Positions 1-6,958 are shown, counted from the first letter of the stretch. The stretch: 9,544 nt of DNA from an uncultured Campylobacter sp. (GCA_938036585.1 CALHQN010000180.1:1-9544); one strand, 5' to 3'. Numbers and translations: made by a program. The notes: generated from the sequence alone by a model not told the origin.

Positions 1-769
1 CAAATTCGCCGCGGTACTTCGCGCCCGCGATCAGCGCACTCATATCAAGCGCGATGACGCGTTTGTTTTGCAGGCTGAGCGGTACCTCTTTTTTGGCGAT
101 CAGCTGAGCAAGACCCTCGACTACCGCGGTTTTTCCCACGCCCGGCTCGCCCAGTAGGATAGGGTTATTTTTCGTCTTACGGATTAAAATTTGCATCATT
201 CGCGAGATTACCTCGTCGCGGCCGATGACCGGATCGAGCTCGCCCGCGATCGCCTTAGCGGTGAGATCGACGCCGAATTTACTAAGCGCTTCAAGCGTCT
301 CGTCGGCGGTTTGCGAATCGATGCTTTTGCCGCCGCGAAGCGCCTCAAGCTCCTTTTTGATCTCGCTAAGATCTGCAAATTTAGACAGAATTTTCTTTAG
401 TGGATCTGCGTTTAAATTTGCGATCAGCCAGGTATCTACGGCGATAAATTTATCGCCCGAGCTAGTCATCAGCCCTTTTGCGACCTCTAGCGAGTTCATC
501 AGCTCGCGCGAGATACGCACGTTTTCCTTCGTAACGTTTGAGCTGGTCGGCAAATTTGAAATTTCGCTTTTGATCTCAAGCTCGACCGCGGTCTTTTCGA
601 TACTAAATTTATTAAAAATTTGATTTAGCACCGAGCCGCTGTCGGCTACCAAAGCCCAGAGCATGTGCAATACGCCCACTTCGCTATTTTTGGAGTGGAT
701 CGCTAAAGAAACGCCGCTTTCGAGCAAAGAGCGCATTTTGTCGGTTAAAATTTCAATAGTTTCGTTCAT
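1..769 (-). CDS. clpB: ClpB protein-disaggregating AAA+ chaperone, N-terminal 256 codons (cut by window edge)
   Basis: This is the start of ClpB (Hsp104/Hsp100), the cytoplasmic ATP-driven hexamer that works with DnaK/DnaJ/GrpE to pull proteins out of aggregates. I translated the minus strand from the ATG at 769. Residues 1 to about 145 are the Clp N-terminal repeat domain (for example [10 protein letters not shown] at 31-40). The first AAA+ domain begins near 165, with DPVIGRDE at 179-186, the Walker A motif GEPGVGKT at 207-214 and the substrate-threading pore loop KYRGEF at 251-256, where the window ends. Family members have about 860 residues, so roughly 600 lie outside. The start is supported by TTTAGGAG seven bases upstream and a consensus promoter. 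ClpA and ClpC share these motifs, but the N-domain sequence and the GAKYRGEF context fit ClpB best. Expression is probably heat-inducible through HspR (see the operator entry). Confidence 0.95.
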   Translation of the reverse strand, partial: MNETIEILTDKMRSLLESGVSLAIHSKNSEVGVLHMLWALVADSGSVLNQIFNKFSIEKTAVELEIKSEISNLPTSSNVTKENVRISRELMNSLEVAKGLMTSSGDKFIAVDTWLIANLNADPLKKILSKFADLSEIKKELEALRGGKSIDSQTADETLEALSKFGVDLTAKAIAGELDPVIGRDEVISRMMQILIRKTKNNPILLGEPGVGKTAVVEGLAQLIAKKEVPLSLQNKRVIALDMSALIAGAKYRGEF

Positions 770-779
770 AAATTTTCTC

Positions 780-814
780 CTAAAGTTGAAGTTGGTTGCA
801 TTATATAACTTTAG
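780..814. repeat. 8-bp inverted repeat flanking the clpB -10 box
   Basis: CTAAAGTT (780-787) and AACTTTAG (807-814) are perfect inverted copies separated by 19 bases that contain the -10 hexamer of clpB. The right arm overlaps the HAIR-like half site, and the left arm ends next to the clpB ribosome binding site. It could be a second repressor half-site pair, or chance. Confidence 0.4.
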
Positions 815-828
815 TGTGTTTATGTCAA
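800..828 (-). promoter_or_regulatory. Consensus sigma-70 promoter of clpB
   Basis: Read on the minus strand, TTGACA (828-823) is followed by exactly 17 bases and then TATAAT (805-800). Both hexamers and the spacing match the sigma-70 consensus perfectly. Transcription would begin near 793, leaving a leader of about 25 bases before the clpB ATG at 769. Such a perfect -35 is unusual in Campylobacter, whose vegetative promoters usually lack one, so tight repression of this promoter would be expected. Confidence 0.85.
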
Positions 829-829
829 G
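809..829 (-). promoter_or_regulatory. HAIR-like operator (putative HspR site) over the clpB promoter
   Basis: On the minus strand the sequence reads CTTGACA, seven bases, ACTAAAG. The known HspR operator HAIR is CTTGAGT-N7-ACTCAAG; the site keeps the N7 spacing and matches 11 of 14 arm positions. It covers the -35 box and most of the spacer, where a bound repressor would block RNA polymerase. HspR is known to repress clpB and other chaperone genes in C. jejuni. Binding here is inferred; part of the 5' arm match is shared with the -35 hexamer. Confidence 0.6.
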
Positions 830-921
830 GTTTTTTAGTGAGATTTTAAAATTTTCGGCTTAAATTTATCCGTAAACGCGCAAATTTCGTATGAAATTTA
901 CCTTATTTTTAGCCAATTTTC

Positions 922-952
922 TATAAAATTTACTCCATTTTACTTTCAAGGA
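922..952 (+). promoter_or_regulatory. Candidate -10 box and ribosome binding site for the ctpA-plsC operon
   Basis: TATAAA at 922-927 follows a T/A-rich stretch, as in typical Campylobacter promoters, which often lack a -35. AAGGA at 948-952 lies six bases before the TTG at 959 and decides the ctpA start. This is the only promoter-like spot before six tightly packed genes. No purine riboswitch or attenuator is visible in the short leader. Confidence 0.5.
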
Positions 953-958
953 TAAACT

Positions 959-2284
959 TTGCGACAAAAACACCTCTTCTTCGGCTTGGGATTCATATTT
1001 TCTCTATTTTTAGGCGTCAGTTTTTTTACCGGAAATTTACAAGCCAGAGAGGTCAACGCGACCAAAAAGCCAGACAGCGAAAAAACGCGTCTGGAGGCGC
1101 TAGCTAAGCTTACCAAAACGCTTGCGATCGTCGAAAACAATTATGTCGATGAGATGACCTTCTCGGAGCTCGTGGATAAGACGATCTCGGGGCTTATGAA
1201 TAACCTCGACGCGCACTCAAGCTACATGGACGAAAAGGCGTTTAACGACACGAAAGTCCAGACCGAGGGCGAATTCGGCGGGCTTGGAATTCAGGTGGGT
1301 ATGAAAGACGGCGCTCTGACCGTCATCTCGCCTATCGAGGGGACTCCTGCCGATAAGAAAGGCATTCAGGCTAACGACGTAATCTTGCGTATCGACGGCA
1401 ACGCGACTTTCGGCATCACGATCGACGATGCGGTCTCAAAGATGCGCGGCAAGCCGAAAACTAAAATCACTCTAACGATCGTGCGTAAAGGCGTTAGCAA
1501 GCCTTTCGACGTCGAGATCATACGCGACATAATCAAAGTGGAATCGGTTTATGCCAAGATGATCGAGGATGATAAAATTTTATATCTGCGCGTTACGAAT
1601 TTCGATCAGCACGTAGTTTCAGACGCGAGCAAATTTATAAAAGAGCACAGAGACGCCAAGGGCATTATTTTGGATCTGCGAAATAACCCGGGCGGGCTTT
1701 TGGATCAGGCGATCGGACTCGTAAATTTATTTGTCGGCAAGGGACTTATCGTCTCGCAGAAAGGGCGCGCGAAAAACGAGACCGAAGCGCACAACGCCGA
1801 TCCTAAAAAGAAGATCACCGATCTGCCGCTCGTGGTTTTGGTTAATGGCGGCAGCGCAAGCGCGAGCGAGATCGTAAGCGGCTCGCTTCAGGATCTAAAG
1901 CGTGCGGTAGTCGTCGGCGAAAACACCTTCGGCAAGGGAAGCGTGCAGGTGATCCTGCCGATCGAGGATAAAGAAGCTCTGCGACTTACCATAGCTCGCT
2001 ACTATCTCTCAAGCGGTCGCACCATACAAGCGGTGGGCGTGACGCCCGATCTCGTAGTGGCGCCGGGCAAGGTGCCGAGCCGCGACGAGGATGAATTCTC
2101 GCTAAAAGAGGCTGATCTTAAAAAGCACCTAAAAAGCGAGCTTGCCAAGGTTGAAACCGATAAAAAAGAGAAAAAAGACGAGCAGAAAAAAGATGAGAAA
2201 AATTTCATCACCAAAGAGCAGATCGGCAACGACATCCAGTTAAAAACCGCAATAGACGCGATAAAAATTCTAAACATCAAGTAA
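959..2284 (+). CDS. ctpA: C-terminal processing peptidase CtpA (S41 family, secreted)
   Basis: A periplasmic serine protease that trims or degrades proteins at their C termini. The 441 residues show a signal peptide or anchor (basic MRQK, hydrophobic 6-24), a PDZ domain around 105-185 that binds substrate tails (GGLGIQV at 107-113), then the S41 catalytic domain with LDLRNNPGG (238-246), [10 protein letters not shown] (296-305) and TFGKGSVQ (323-330). By spacing to studied members (Ser to Lys 25, Lys to Gln 4), the catalytic residues are Ser301, Lys326 and Gln330, all present. A lysine- and glutamate-rich linker (about 395-415) precedes the C terminus. The TTG start is chosen because AAGGA lies six bases upstream and the signal peptide begins there; the next methionine is far inside. 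It heads the operon, and its stop overlaps the purC ribosome binding site. Its link to purine genes is positional; I know of no functional one. Confidence 0.95.
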   Translation: MRQKHLFFGLGFIFSLFLGVSFFTGNLQAREVNATKKPDSEKTRLEALAKLTKTLAIVENNYVDEMTFSELVDKTISGLMNNLDAHSSYMDEKAFNDTKVQTEGEFGGLGIQVGMKDGALTVISPIEGTPADKKGIQANDVILRIDGNATFGITIDDAVSKMRGKPKTKITLTIVRKGVSKPFDVEIIRDIIKVESVYAKMIEDDKILYLRVTNFDQHVVSDASKFIKEHRDAKGIILDLRNNPGGLLDQAIGLVNLFVGKGLIVSQKGRAKNETEAHNADPKKKITDLPLVVLVNGGSASASEIVSGSLQDLKRAVVVGENTFGKGSVQVILPIEDKEALRLTIARYYLSSGRTIQAVGVTPDLVVAPGKVPSRDEDEFSLKEADLKKHLKSELAKVETDKKEKKDEQKKDEKNFITKEQIGNDIQLKTAIDAIKILNIK

Positions 2285-2294
2285 GGAGAGTGTG

Positions 2295-3014
2295 ATGCAA
2301 GCTACTAAAAAAGAGCTCATCTACGAAGGCAAGGGCAAAAAGATGTGGTCGGTTAACGAAAGCGACGACCTTTTGATCTCGGAATTTAAAGATTCGCTGA
2401 CGGCATTCAATGGCGTCAAAAAAGCCGAAGAGAGCGGCAAGGGCGCGCTGAATTGCAAAATTTCGACGCTAATTTTTGATCTGCTTAAAAAGCACGGCAT
2501 CGCCACTGCGCTAGTAGAGACGATCAGCCCGACCGAGCAGCTCGTGAAAAAATGTAAAATTTTCCCGCTTGAGATCATCGCTCGAAATATCGCCACTGGC
2601 TCGCTTACAAAGCGCTTAGGCATCAAAGAGGGCACGAAACTTCCGTTTACGCTGGTGGAGTTTTGCTACAAAGACGACGATCTTGGCGATCCGATATTAA
2701 ACGACGAGCATTGCGTGCTGCTCGGCGCCGTAAAGAGCCAAAGCGAGCTTGACGAGCTTAAAAATATCGCGCGCAAGATCAATGAAATTTTGGTTAAATT
2801 TTTCGACGAGCGAAATTTAAAGTTAGTGGATTTTAAGATCGAGCTCGGCAGGGATGAGGGCGGCAATATCCTGCTTGCAGACGAGATCAGCCCCGATAGC
2901 TGCCGCTTTTGGGACAAACAGACCGACAAGAAGCTCGACAAGGACGTATTCAGACAGGATCTCGGTAGCGTAAAAGTGGCCTACGAAGAGGTCTTGCGTA
3001 GAATTTTAGGATAA
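2295..3014 (+). CDS. purC: SAICAR synthetase (phosphoribosylaminoimidazole-succinocarboxamide synthase)
   Basis: Cytoplasmic enzyme of de novo purine synthesis that joins CAIR and aspartate using ATP to give SAICAR. The 239 residues are the usual size for the short bacterial form. Family motifs are intact: the ATP-binding start [11 protein letters not shown] (8-18), KDSLTAFNG (32-40), [13 protein letters not shown] (91-103) and the signature [12 protein letters not shown] (196-207). An in-frame GTG sits just before the ATG, but AAGGAG (2283-2288) is six bases from the ATG at 2295 and only three from the GTG, so the ATG is chosen. The gene follows ctpA after ten bases and precedes purS by three, so co-transcription is expected. 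Confidence 0.97.
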   Translation: MQATKKELIYEGKGKKMWSVNESDDLLISEFKDSLTAFNGVKKAEESGKGALNCKISTLIFDLLKKHGIATALVETISPTEQLVKKCKIFPLEIIARNIATGSLTKRLGIKEGTKLPFTLVEFCYKDDDLGDPILNDEHCVLLGAVKSQSELDELKNIARKINEILVKFFDERNLKLVDFKIELGRDEGGNILLADEISPDSCRFWDKQTDKKLDKDVFRQDLGSVKVAYEEVLRRILG

Positions 3015-3017
3015 GCG

Positions 3018-3254
3018 ATGAAGGTAATCGTAAACGTAAGACTTAAAGAGGGCGTGCTCGATCCGCAGGGCAAGGCGGTCTGCCACGCCCTCGCTTCGCT
3101 TGGCTTTAGCGGAGTAGAGGACGTGCGCGTAGCCAAACAGATCGTGCTTGAGCTAAACGGCGAGGATAGGGATAAAATTTACGCCGACGTCGCTAGGATG
3201 TGCGATGAAATTTTGGCAAACACCGTCATCGAAGACTACGAGATCGTGATATGA
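3018..3254 (+). CDS. purS: FGAM synthase small subunit PurS
   Basis: PurS is the small (about 80-residue) dimeric subunit of the three-part phosphoribosylformylglycinamidine synthase (PurL-PurQ-PurS), thought to bridge the glutaminase PurQ and the synthase PurL. The 78 residues match the family in length and pattern: beta-strand MKVIVNVRLKEGVLDPQGKA at the start, SLGFSGVEDVRVAKQIVLEL in the middle, and a C-terminal half ending NTVIEDYEI. AGGA at 3008-3011, inside the end of purC, is six bases from the ATG. The last base of its final codon and its stop overlap the purQ start (ATGA), as expected for subunits made in a fixed ratio. PurL is not in this window. Confidence 0.95.
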   Translation: MKVIVNVRLKEGVLDPQGKAVCHALASLGFSGVEDVRVAKQIVLELNGEDRDKIYADVARMCDEILANTVIEDYEIVI

Positions 3255-3916
3255 AGGTAGCGATCGTAAATTTCCCCGGCACCAACTGCGAGCGCGACAG
3301 CAAATACGCCTTTGACGCGCTGGGTTGCGAAACGCAGATAATCTGGCATAAAGAAACCGACATAAACGCCGATCTGATCGTGCTTCCTGGCGGCTTTAGC
3401 CACGGAGATTATCTGCGAACCGCGGCGATTGCTAAATTTAGCCCCGTAATGCAGGCGGTGCTTGATCATGCGCGAAAGGGCGGCTATATTTTGGGTATCT
3501 GCAACGGCTTTCAGATGCTTTTGGAGCTGAAGCTGCTTGCAGGAGCGATGAGTAGAAATATAAATTTAAGCTTCATCTCAAAATTTCACCATCTGCGCGT
3601 CATCTCAAACGACAATAAATTCCTACGCTGTTGCGACAAGGGCGAAATTTTAAATATCCCGATCGCGCACGGCGAGGGCAATTATTACGCGGACGCCGAT
3701 ACGCTAAAATCGCTATACGACGAGGATTGCGTGCTTTTGAAATATTGCGACGCAAAGGGCGCCGATCTAAATCCAAACGGTTCGGTGGACGCAATCGCCG
3801 GGATTTGCGATAAAAACAAAAAGATTTTCGGCCTGATGCCGCATCCTGAGCGCGCGATAGAGCATGTTCTAGGCGGTACGGACGGGATAAAAATGCTAAA
3901 AGGGTTAATTTGCTAA
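3251..3916 (+). CDS. purQ: FGAM synthase glutaminase subunit PurQ
   Basis: Class I glutamine amidotransferase that releases ammonia from glutamine for PurL, step four of purine synthesis. The 221 residues are the normal length for separate PurQ. The start VAIVNFPGTNCERD (3-16) and LPGGFSHGDYLR (45-56) are typical. The nucleophile is Cys84 in GICNGFQML (82-90), and the other catalytic residues are His198 and Glu200 in MPHPERA (196-202), so the triad is complete. There is only a weak ribosome binding site; translation is probably coupled to purS through the 4-base ATGA overlap. Its own stop overlaps the TTG start of the next gene by seven bases. Confidence 0.96.
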   Translation: MKVAIVNFPGTNCERDSKYAFDALGCETQIIWHKETDINADLIVLPGGFSHGDYLRTAAIAKFSPVMQAVLDHARKGGYILGICNGFQMLLELKLLAGAMSRNINLSFISKFHHLRVISNDNKFLRCCDKGEILNIPIAHGEGNYYADADTLKSLYDEDCVLLKYCDAKGADLNPNGSVDAIAGICDKNKKIFGLMPHPERAIEHVLGGTDGIKMLKGLIC

Positions 3917-5202
3917 AAAAATTTTTTGCTATTCTGGGCGTGTGCGCGATCGCTTTTGCGGCGCCGGAGATCGAGATCGATTCGCTCGACGATCTAAGTA
4001 AATATGCGCCGAAAAAGAGTGAGGATAAGCCGGACGATGCGCAGCAGCGCGATAATTCCAAGGTTATGTTGAAATATAATAAAAAAGAGGTTATGTCTAT
4101 GGAAAATCTTAGCATAGACGATCTTAAGGCCTTGGCTCCTACGAATGAAGTCGATCTGGACGTATCCGACGATAAAATTTATCAGGACATCAAACCCAAA
4201 GAGCTTTCGCTAAAAGCTAGCGGAATGCCTAGAAAAGTCTATTACAATCAAATTTTTAAGATCGATTTCTCCGTGTATTTGGGGCAGAAAATCACCGTCA
4301 CGCCTAAGCTTGCGATCAGCCGCACGGACGGCGTGAAGTGGCTGAACGAGGACAAACTTGCGTGGATCGAGGGCGACGAGATGTTTGAAACTACGCTGTG
4401 GTTTGAAGCAAGCGGCAAGGACGCCAAGATCAATGAGTTCGTTCTGACGCTGGAGCGCAACGGGGAATTTTTCGAAAAAAGCTCAATCAAGCCCGCTAAT
4501 CCCGAGTTTGTCAAACTCGACGCGAAGGCGAATTTTTCCCACATCGTAGCCGACGAGCTGAAGCTCAAAAACTATAAAACCGCTAAATTTGACGATGCTT
4601 CAAATTTACTCACGCTCGATCTTGGCGTGCGAAACGGCGCGATAGGCTCCTTTCATATCGATAATCCCGCCATAATCAAGCAGGGCGTGGACTCCGTGCG
4701 CGGCACATACGCGAGTCAGAGCGGATATTATTTCGCCGTCGTGGATAATAACGTCACAAATTTAGACTTCAGCTACTTCAATCTCCAGACGAAAAAATTT
4801 GAAAATTTCGGGCTTGAGCTCAATCCGCGTGCCGAGGATCTTAGCACGCAGATCGGGCTAAATCCGAAAGAGAGCAAATTCGAAGCCTACAAGCAGATCG
4901 CGATCTATACCCTCGCAGCCGGGCTTTTAGTGATGTTTCTACTTAGCAAAAATATCACGCCTCTTATTTTCGCGATACTGATTTTAGCGGTAAATTTCTA
5001 CGCACAAAGACCTTACGGCACGGGCAGTATCGCGCAAAATTCTCCCGTTAGAATTCTGCCTATGCAAAGCTCCACGGTATTTTACGTAACCAAAAATGCC
5101 GAAAAGGTCGAAATTTTGGGCACGAATAAGGATTTTTACAAAATTATGCTGGGCGGCAATAAGATCGGCTGGGTAAAAAAGGATGAGCTTGTCAAGGATT
5201 AG
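3910..5202 (+). CDS. Secreted, membrane-anchored protein of unknown function with C-terminal SH3-like domain
   Basis: A 430-residue envelope protein with no enzyme motif that I recognise. Visible parts: signal peptide 1-18 (cleavage likely after AFA), an acidic low-complexity stretch (about 22-95, rich in Asp and Lys), a beta-rich region (about 100-310) that looks like one or two immunoglobulin-like domains, two adjacent membrane segments (about 329-346 and 350-366), and an SH3b-like end (about 375-428; SPVRILPMQSSTVFYV, then KIGWVKKDEL). The layout recalls BatD-type proteins, but that is only an architectural resemblance. The TTG start is supported by AAAGGG (3899-3904) five bases upstream and by the signal peptide. 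C. jejuni has an unnamed periplasmic protein at the same place after purQ. It overlaps both purQ and plsC, so it is a fixed operon member, perhaps acting in cell-wall or envelope maintenance. Confidence 0.85.
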   Translation: MLKKFFAILGVCAIAFAAPEIEIDSLDDLSKYAPKKSEDKPDDAQQRDNSKVMLKYNKKEVMSMENLSIDDLKALAPTNEVDLDVSDDKIYQDIKPKELSLKASGMPRKVYYNQIFKIDFSVYLGQKITVTPKLAISRTDGVKWLNEDKLAWIEGDEMFETTLWFEASGKDAKINEFVLTLERNGEFFEKSSIKPANPEFVKLDAKANFSHIVADELKLKNYKTAKFDDASNLLTLDLGVRNGAIGSFHIDNPAIIKQGVDSVRGTYASQSGYYFAVVDNNVTNLDFSYFNLQTKKFENFGLELNPRAEDLSTQIGLNPKESKFEAYKQIAIYTLAAGLLVMFLLSKNITPLIFAILILAVNFYAQRPYGTGSIAQNSPVRILPMQSSTVFYVTKNAEKVEILGTNKDFYKIMLGGNKIGWVKKDELVKD

Positions 5203-5869
5203 AGCGCTATTTTACGCGTTTTGGTTTATTTTCACCGTCATTTGGGTCGTAATCGCTATGACGGTGAAAAACTCCTCTCATCGCCGCTTTCGCCGCATTT
5301 GGGGGCGCCTTCAGCATTTCGGCGTCAGATACGATATCGAGATCGTGGGCACTCCCGATCCGCGCGCGCAGCTACTCATCGCCAATCATCAAAGCATAAT
5401 GGATATCGTTGTGCTTGAAGAGACCCATCCCGCCGATATCTGCTGGATCGCCAAAAAGGAGATCGCCGACATCCCCATCATAGGCAAAATCATCACGCTT
5501 CCGAAGATGATCCAAGTCGATCGCTCAAATCCGCGCGATCTGGTGCGGATCGTGCACGAAGTGCACCAGCGCGTGAGCGAAGGGCGCATCATCACGATGT
5601 TTCCCGAGGGTACTAGACATCGCGGCACGCAGCTTTTGCAATTTCAAAGCGGAGCCAAAGCGATCGTTAGCAAGCTCGGTCTGCGCGTCCAGCCAGTGGT
5701 GCTCATCGGCACGCAGCACATCGCAAACTCTCACGATTTCACCGTCCACAGCGGACACGTCAAAATCATCTACCTAGACCTGCTCGACACGAGCGATAAA
5801 GATTGGCTGCAGCACGCCAGAGACACGATGCAAGCCGTAATCGACGAAAACGAAACCGCCGAAGCGTAG
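5189..5869 (+). CDS. plsC: 1-acyl-sn-glycerol-3-phosphate acyltransferase
   Basis: Inner-membrane enzyme that transfers a second acyl chain onto lysophosphatidate to make phosphatidate, the precursor of all phospholipids. The 226 residues start with a membrane segment (about 7-25). The acyltransferase motifs are in order: NHQSIMD (66-72; catalytic His67 and Asp72, the HX4D motif), KKEIADIPIIGKI (89-101), VDRSN (110-114), FPEGTRHRG (138-146) and VQPVVLIG (167-174). I place the start at TTG 5189 because AAGGA (5179-5183) is five bases upstream; an in-frame ATG at 5183 would add two residues but overlaps that site. The gene overlaps its upstream neighbour by 14 bases and ends the operon. In C. 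jejuni I recall crcB following plsC, but not here. Confidence 0.94.
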   Translation: MSRIRALFYAFWFIFTVIWVVIAMTVKNSSHRRFRRIWGRLQHFGVRYDIEIVGTPDPRAQLLIANHQSIMDIVVLEETHPADICWIAKKEIADIPIIGKIITLPKMIQVDRSNPRDLVRIVHEVHQRVSEGRIITMFPEGTRHRGTQLLQFQSGAKAIVSKLGLRVQPVVLIGTQHIANSHDFTVHSGHVKIIYLDLLDTSDKDWLQHARDTMQAVIDENETAEA

Positions 5870-6200
5870 GCGGAATTTGTAAATTTACCAATGAAATTCA
5901 AACGCGATTTTTGTTAATTCGCGCGATTTCTACTTCATGCGAATTTTGCGCGGCGCATTTGTCTGTCGCTTTGATTTGCGGCGGCGGAATTTTATAAAAT
6001 TCGTCCGCTCGTGCAGACGGCCGAATTTTAAAATTTTATCTCACGCAAGTTCGCGCGATTTTGAGCGGCCGCAAATGGAATTTAGCGGCGAATTATGGAG
6101 TTTTCATACGCGGTACGTGCGCGGCGAACGGCTAAATTTTAAAATTTCACCCAAGCAGACGCGAGTTAGTGGCAAGAGATAGGCAAGAAAACAGCGCCTG

Positions 6201-6206
6201 TATAAA
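6201..6206 (+). promoter_or_regulatory. Weak candidate -10 box for the orphan gene
   Basis: TATAAA lies about 150 bases before the ATG at 6357, with no clear -35. The hairpin at 6257-6285 would then be in the leader RNA. Other AT-rich stretches nearer the gene, such as 6328-6341, could serve equally well. Confidence 0.2.
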
Positions 6207-6256
6207 AGCAAAATTTTAAAATTTACGCGGCGCGGTAAGATAGAGCTTAGCGTATA

Positions 6257-6285
6257 TTTAGCCATTTGCCGCGAAAATGGCTAAA
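6257..6285. repeat. Perfect 11-bp inverted repeat upstream of the orphan gene
   Basis: TTTAGCCATTT (6257-6267) and AAATGGCTAAA (6275-6285) pair perfectly around the 7-base loop GCCGCGA. No T run follows on either strand, so an ordinary terminator is unlikely. It lies about 70 bases before the ATG at 6357 and could be an operator or an RNA hairpin in the leader. Confidence 0.6.
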
Positions 6286-6356
6286 CGATTTGTCGCAAGA
6301 GCAAAGGCGGCAACCCGCAAGCAGTCTAAAATTTTAAATTTCTTAAGGAGTAGAGA

Positions 6357-6833
6357 ATGGCGTTTATTGCAGAGTATATTTCAAAAGAGGATATCGAGAA
6401 ATACGACTTGCCAAAACCGTGCAATGAGATATTTAAAAAATATCATCAGGGCGAGCTTGATTGGGCTAACTTAAATTCAAGAAGTTGGTGTATAGATCGA
6501 GAAAGAGGTATTTGGCTTTTTGTAGTGCGTAGTATTATTATTGGGGATCCAAGAGATATGAATTATAGCGGCGAAGTTATATGGCTTTTACACTATAAAG
6601 GTAAAGATATAGAGATCGATTTAAGAGATATAGACAACGAAAATACTAGCACGAAAATTACGGATAATCCGTTTAAAATAATATATGAGTTAGAATCCAT
6701 AAGAAGCGATATCGGGGATATACCAAAGCAAGAGATTGTGGATATTTTAAAAGAAATTTTAAATGAATATGGCGATGGAGGATCTATTATCCCAAAAGAA
6801 AACATTCAAGTAACTTTTATATCAAAAATTTAA
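6357..6833 (+). CDS. Orphan AT-rich gene, possible immunity protein of a polymorphic toxin system
   Basis: A 158-residue cytoplasmic-looking protein with no signal peptide or membrane segment. The start is secure: TAAGGAG (6344-6350) lies six bases before the ATG. I cannot name it firmly. Its pattern (MAFIAEYISKEDIEKYDL at the start, WCIDRERGIWLFVVR around 44-58, VIWLLHYKGKDIEIDL around 74-89, then a helical IVDILKEILNEYGDGG around 125-140) resembles small acidic immunity proteins near Rhs or contact-dependent inhibition loci, as I remember them. No toxin gene is next to it. Codons are AT-rich (many ATA, AGA and AAT): hand counts of several 60-base lines give about one third G+C, against more than half in truD. 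This suggests horizontal acquisition. It is certainly more gene-like than its surroundings; the immunity role is inference. Confidence 0.8.
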   Translation: MAFIAEYISKEDIEKYDLPKPCNEIFKKYHQGELDWANLNSRSWCIDRERGIWLFVVRSIIIGDPRDMNYSGEVIWLLHYKGKDIEIDLRDIDNENTSTKITDNPFKIIYELESIRSDIGDIPKQEIVDILKEILNEYGDGGSIIPKENIQVTFISKI

Positions 6834-6944
6834 GGCAAAGTAAGAATACGAGCCACAGGGCAAAACAACAAATGCCGAATTAAAGAAATAGTAGATGATT
6901 AAACCGCCTGCGATTAAGAAAACTATTTGCTTTATGCCGATCAT
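6822..6944 (-). CDS. Possible 40-residue hydrophobic small protein, antisense and convergent to the orphan gene
   Basis: From the ATG at 6944 the minus strand encodes 40 residues: MIGIKQ, a long hydrophobic run (IVFLIAGGLIIYYFFNSAFV, 7-26), then VLPCGSYSYFALNF and TGA. The profile of one membrane-spanning segment with a short polar tail is what real small membrane proteins show. Against it, no good ribosome binding site precedes the ATG, and the frame overlaps the last 12 bases of the orphan gene. It could be a genuine small membrane protein, a remnant, or chance in AT-rich DNA. Confidence 0.2.
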   Translation of the reverse strand: MIGIKQIVFLIAGGLIIYYFFNSAFVVLPCGSYSYFALNF

Positions 6945-6958
6945 CAATATGCAGTCGA

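Larger units (their letters stand above)
5870..6356. other. Gene-free stretch between plsC and the orphan gene
   Basis: About 490 bases with no convincing gene: the open frames are short, arginine-rich and lack ribosome binding sites. It holds several AT palindromes (AATTTTAAAATTTT at 6024-6037; AAATTTTAAAATTT at 6134-6147 and 6211-6224), a word common throughout this genome. It also holds a perfect hairpin at 6257-6285 and a TATAAA at 6201-6206. A short CCGCC/GGCGG stem at 5856-5873 spans the plsC stop, but no T run follows, so I do not call it a terminator. Confidence 0.6.

Noticed and set aside
770..958. CIRCE (HrcA) operator near clpB
   Set aside because: No TTAGCACTC-N9-GAGTGCTAA-like pair is present; only the HAIR-like site is.
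2292..2294. GTG as an alternative purC start
   Set aside because: Only three bases from the ribosome binding site; the ATG directly after it has better spacing.
3600..4115. 171-codon open frame on the minus strand over the end of purQ and the start of the next gene
   Set aside because: It lies opposite two well-supported genes, is of low complexity and has no family pattern; it is an antisense shadow.
5856..5873. CCGCC/GGCGG stem at the plsC stop as a terminator
   Set aside because: Short stem, 8-base loop and no T run after it.
5937..6182. 81-codon plus-strand frame in the gap after plsC
   Set aside because: Arginine-rich, no ribosome binding site, full of the genome's AT words; more likely chance than a gene.
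6024..6224. Repeated AAATTTTAAAATTT palindromes as a regulatory array
   Set aside because: The same word occurs throughout genes and spacers of this genome, so it is probably a compositional habit.
6277..6474. 65-codon plus-strand frame overlapping the orphan gene start
   Set aside because: It runs in a different frame through the ribosome binding site and start of the much better supported gene at 6357.
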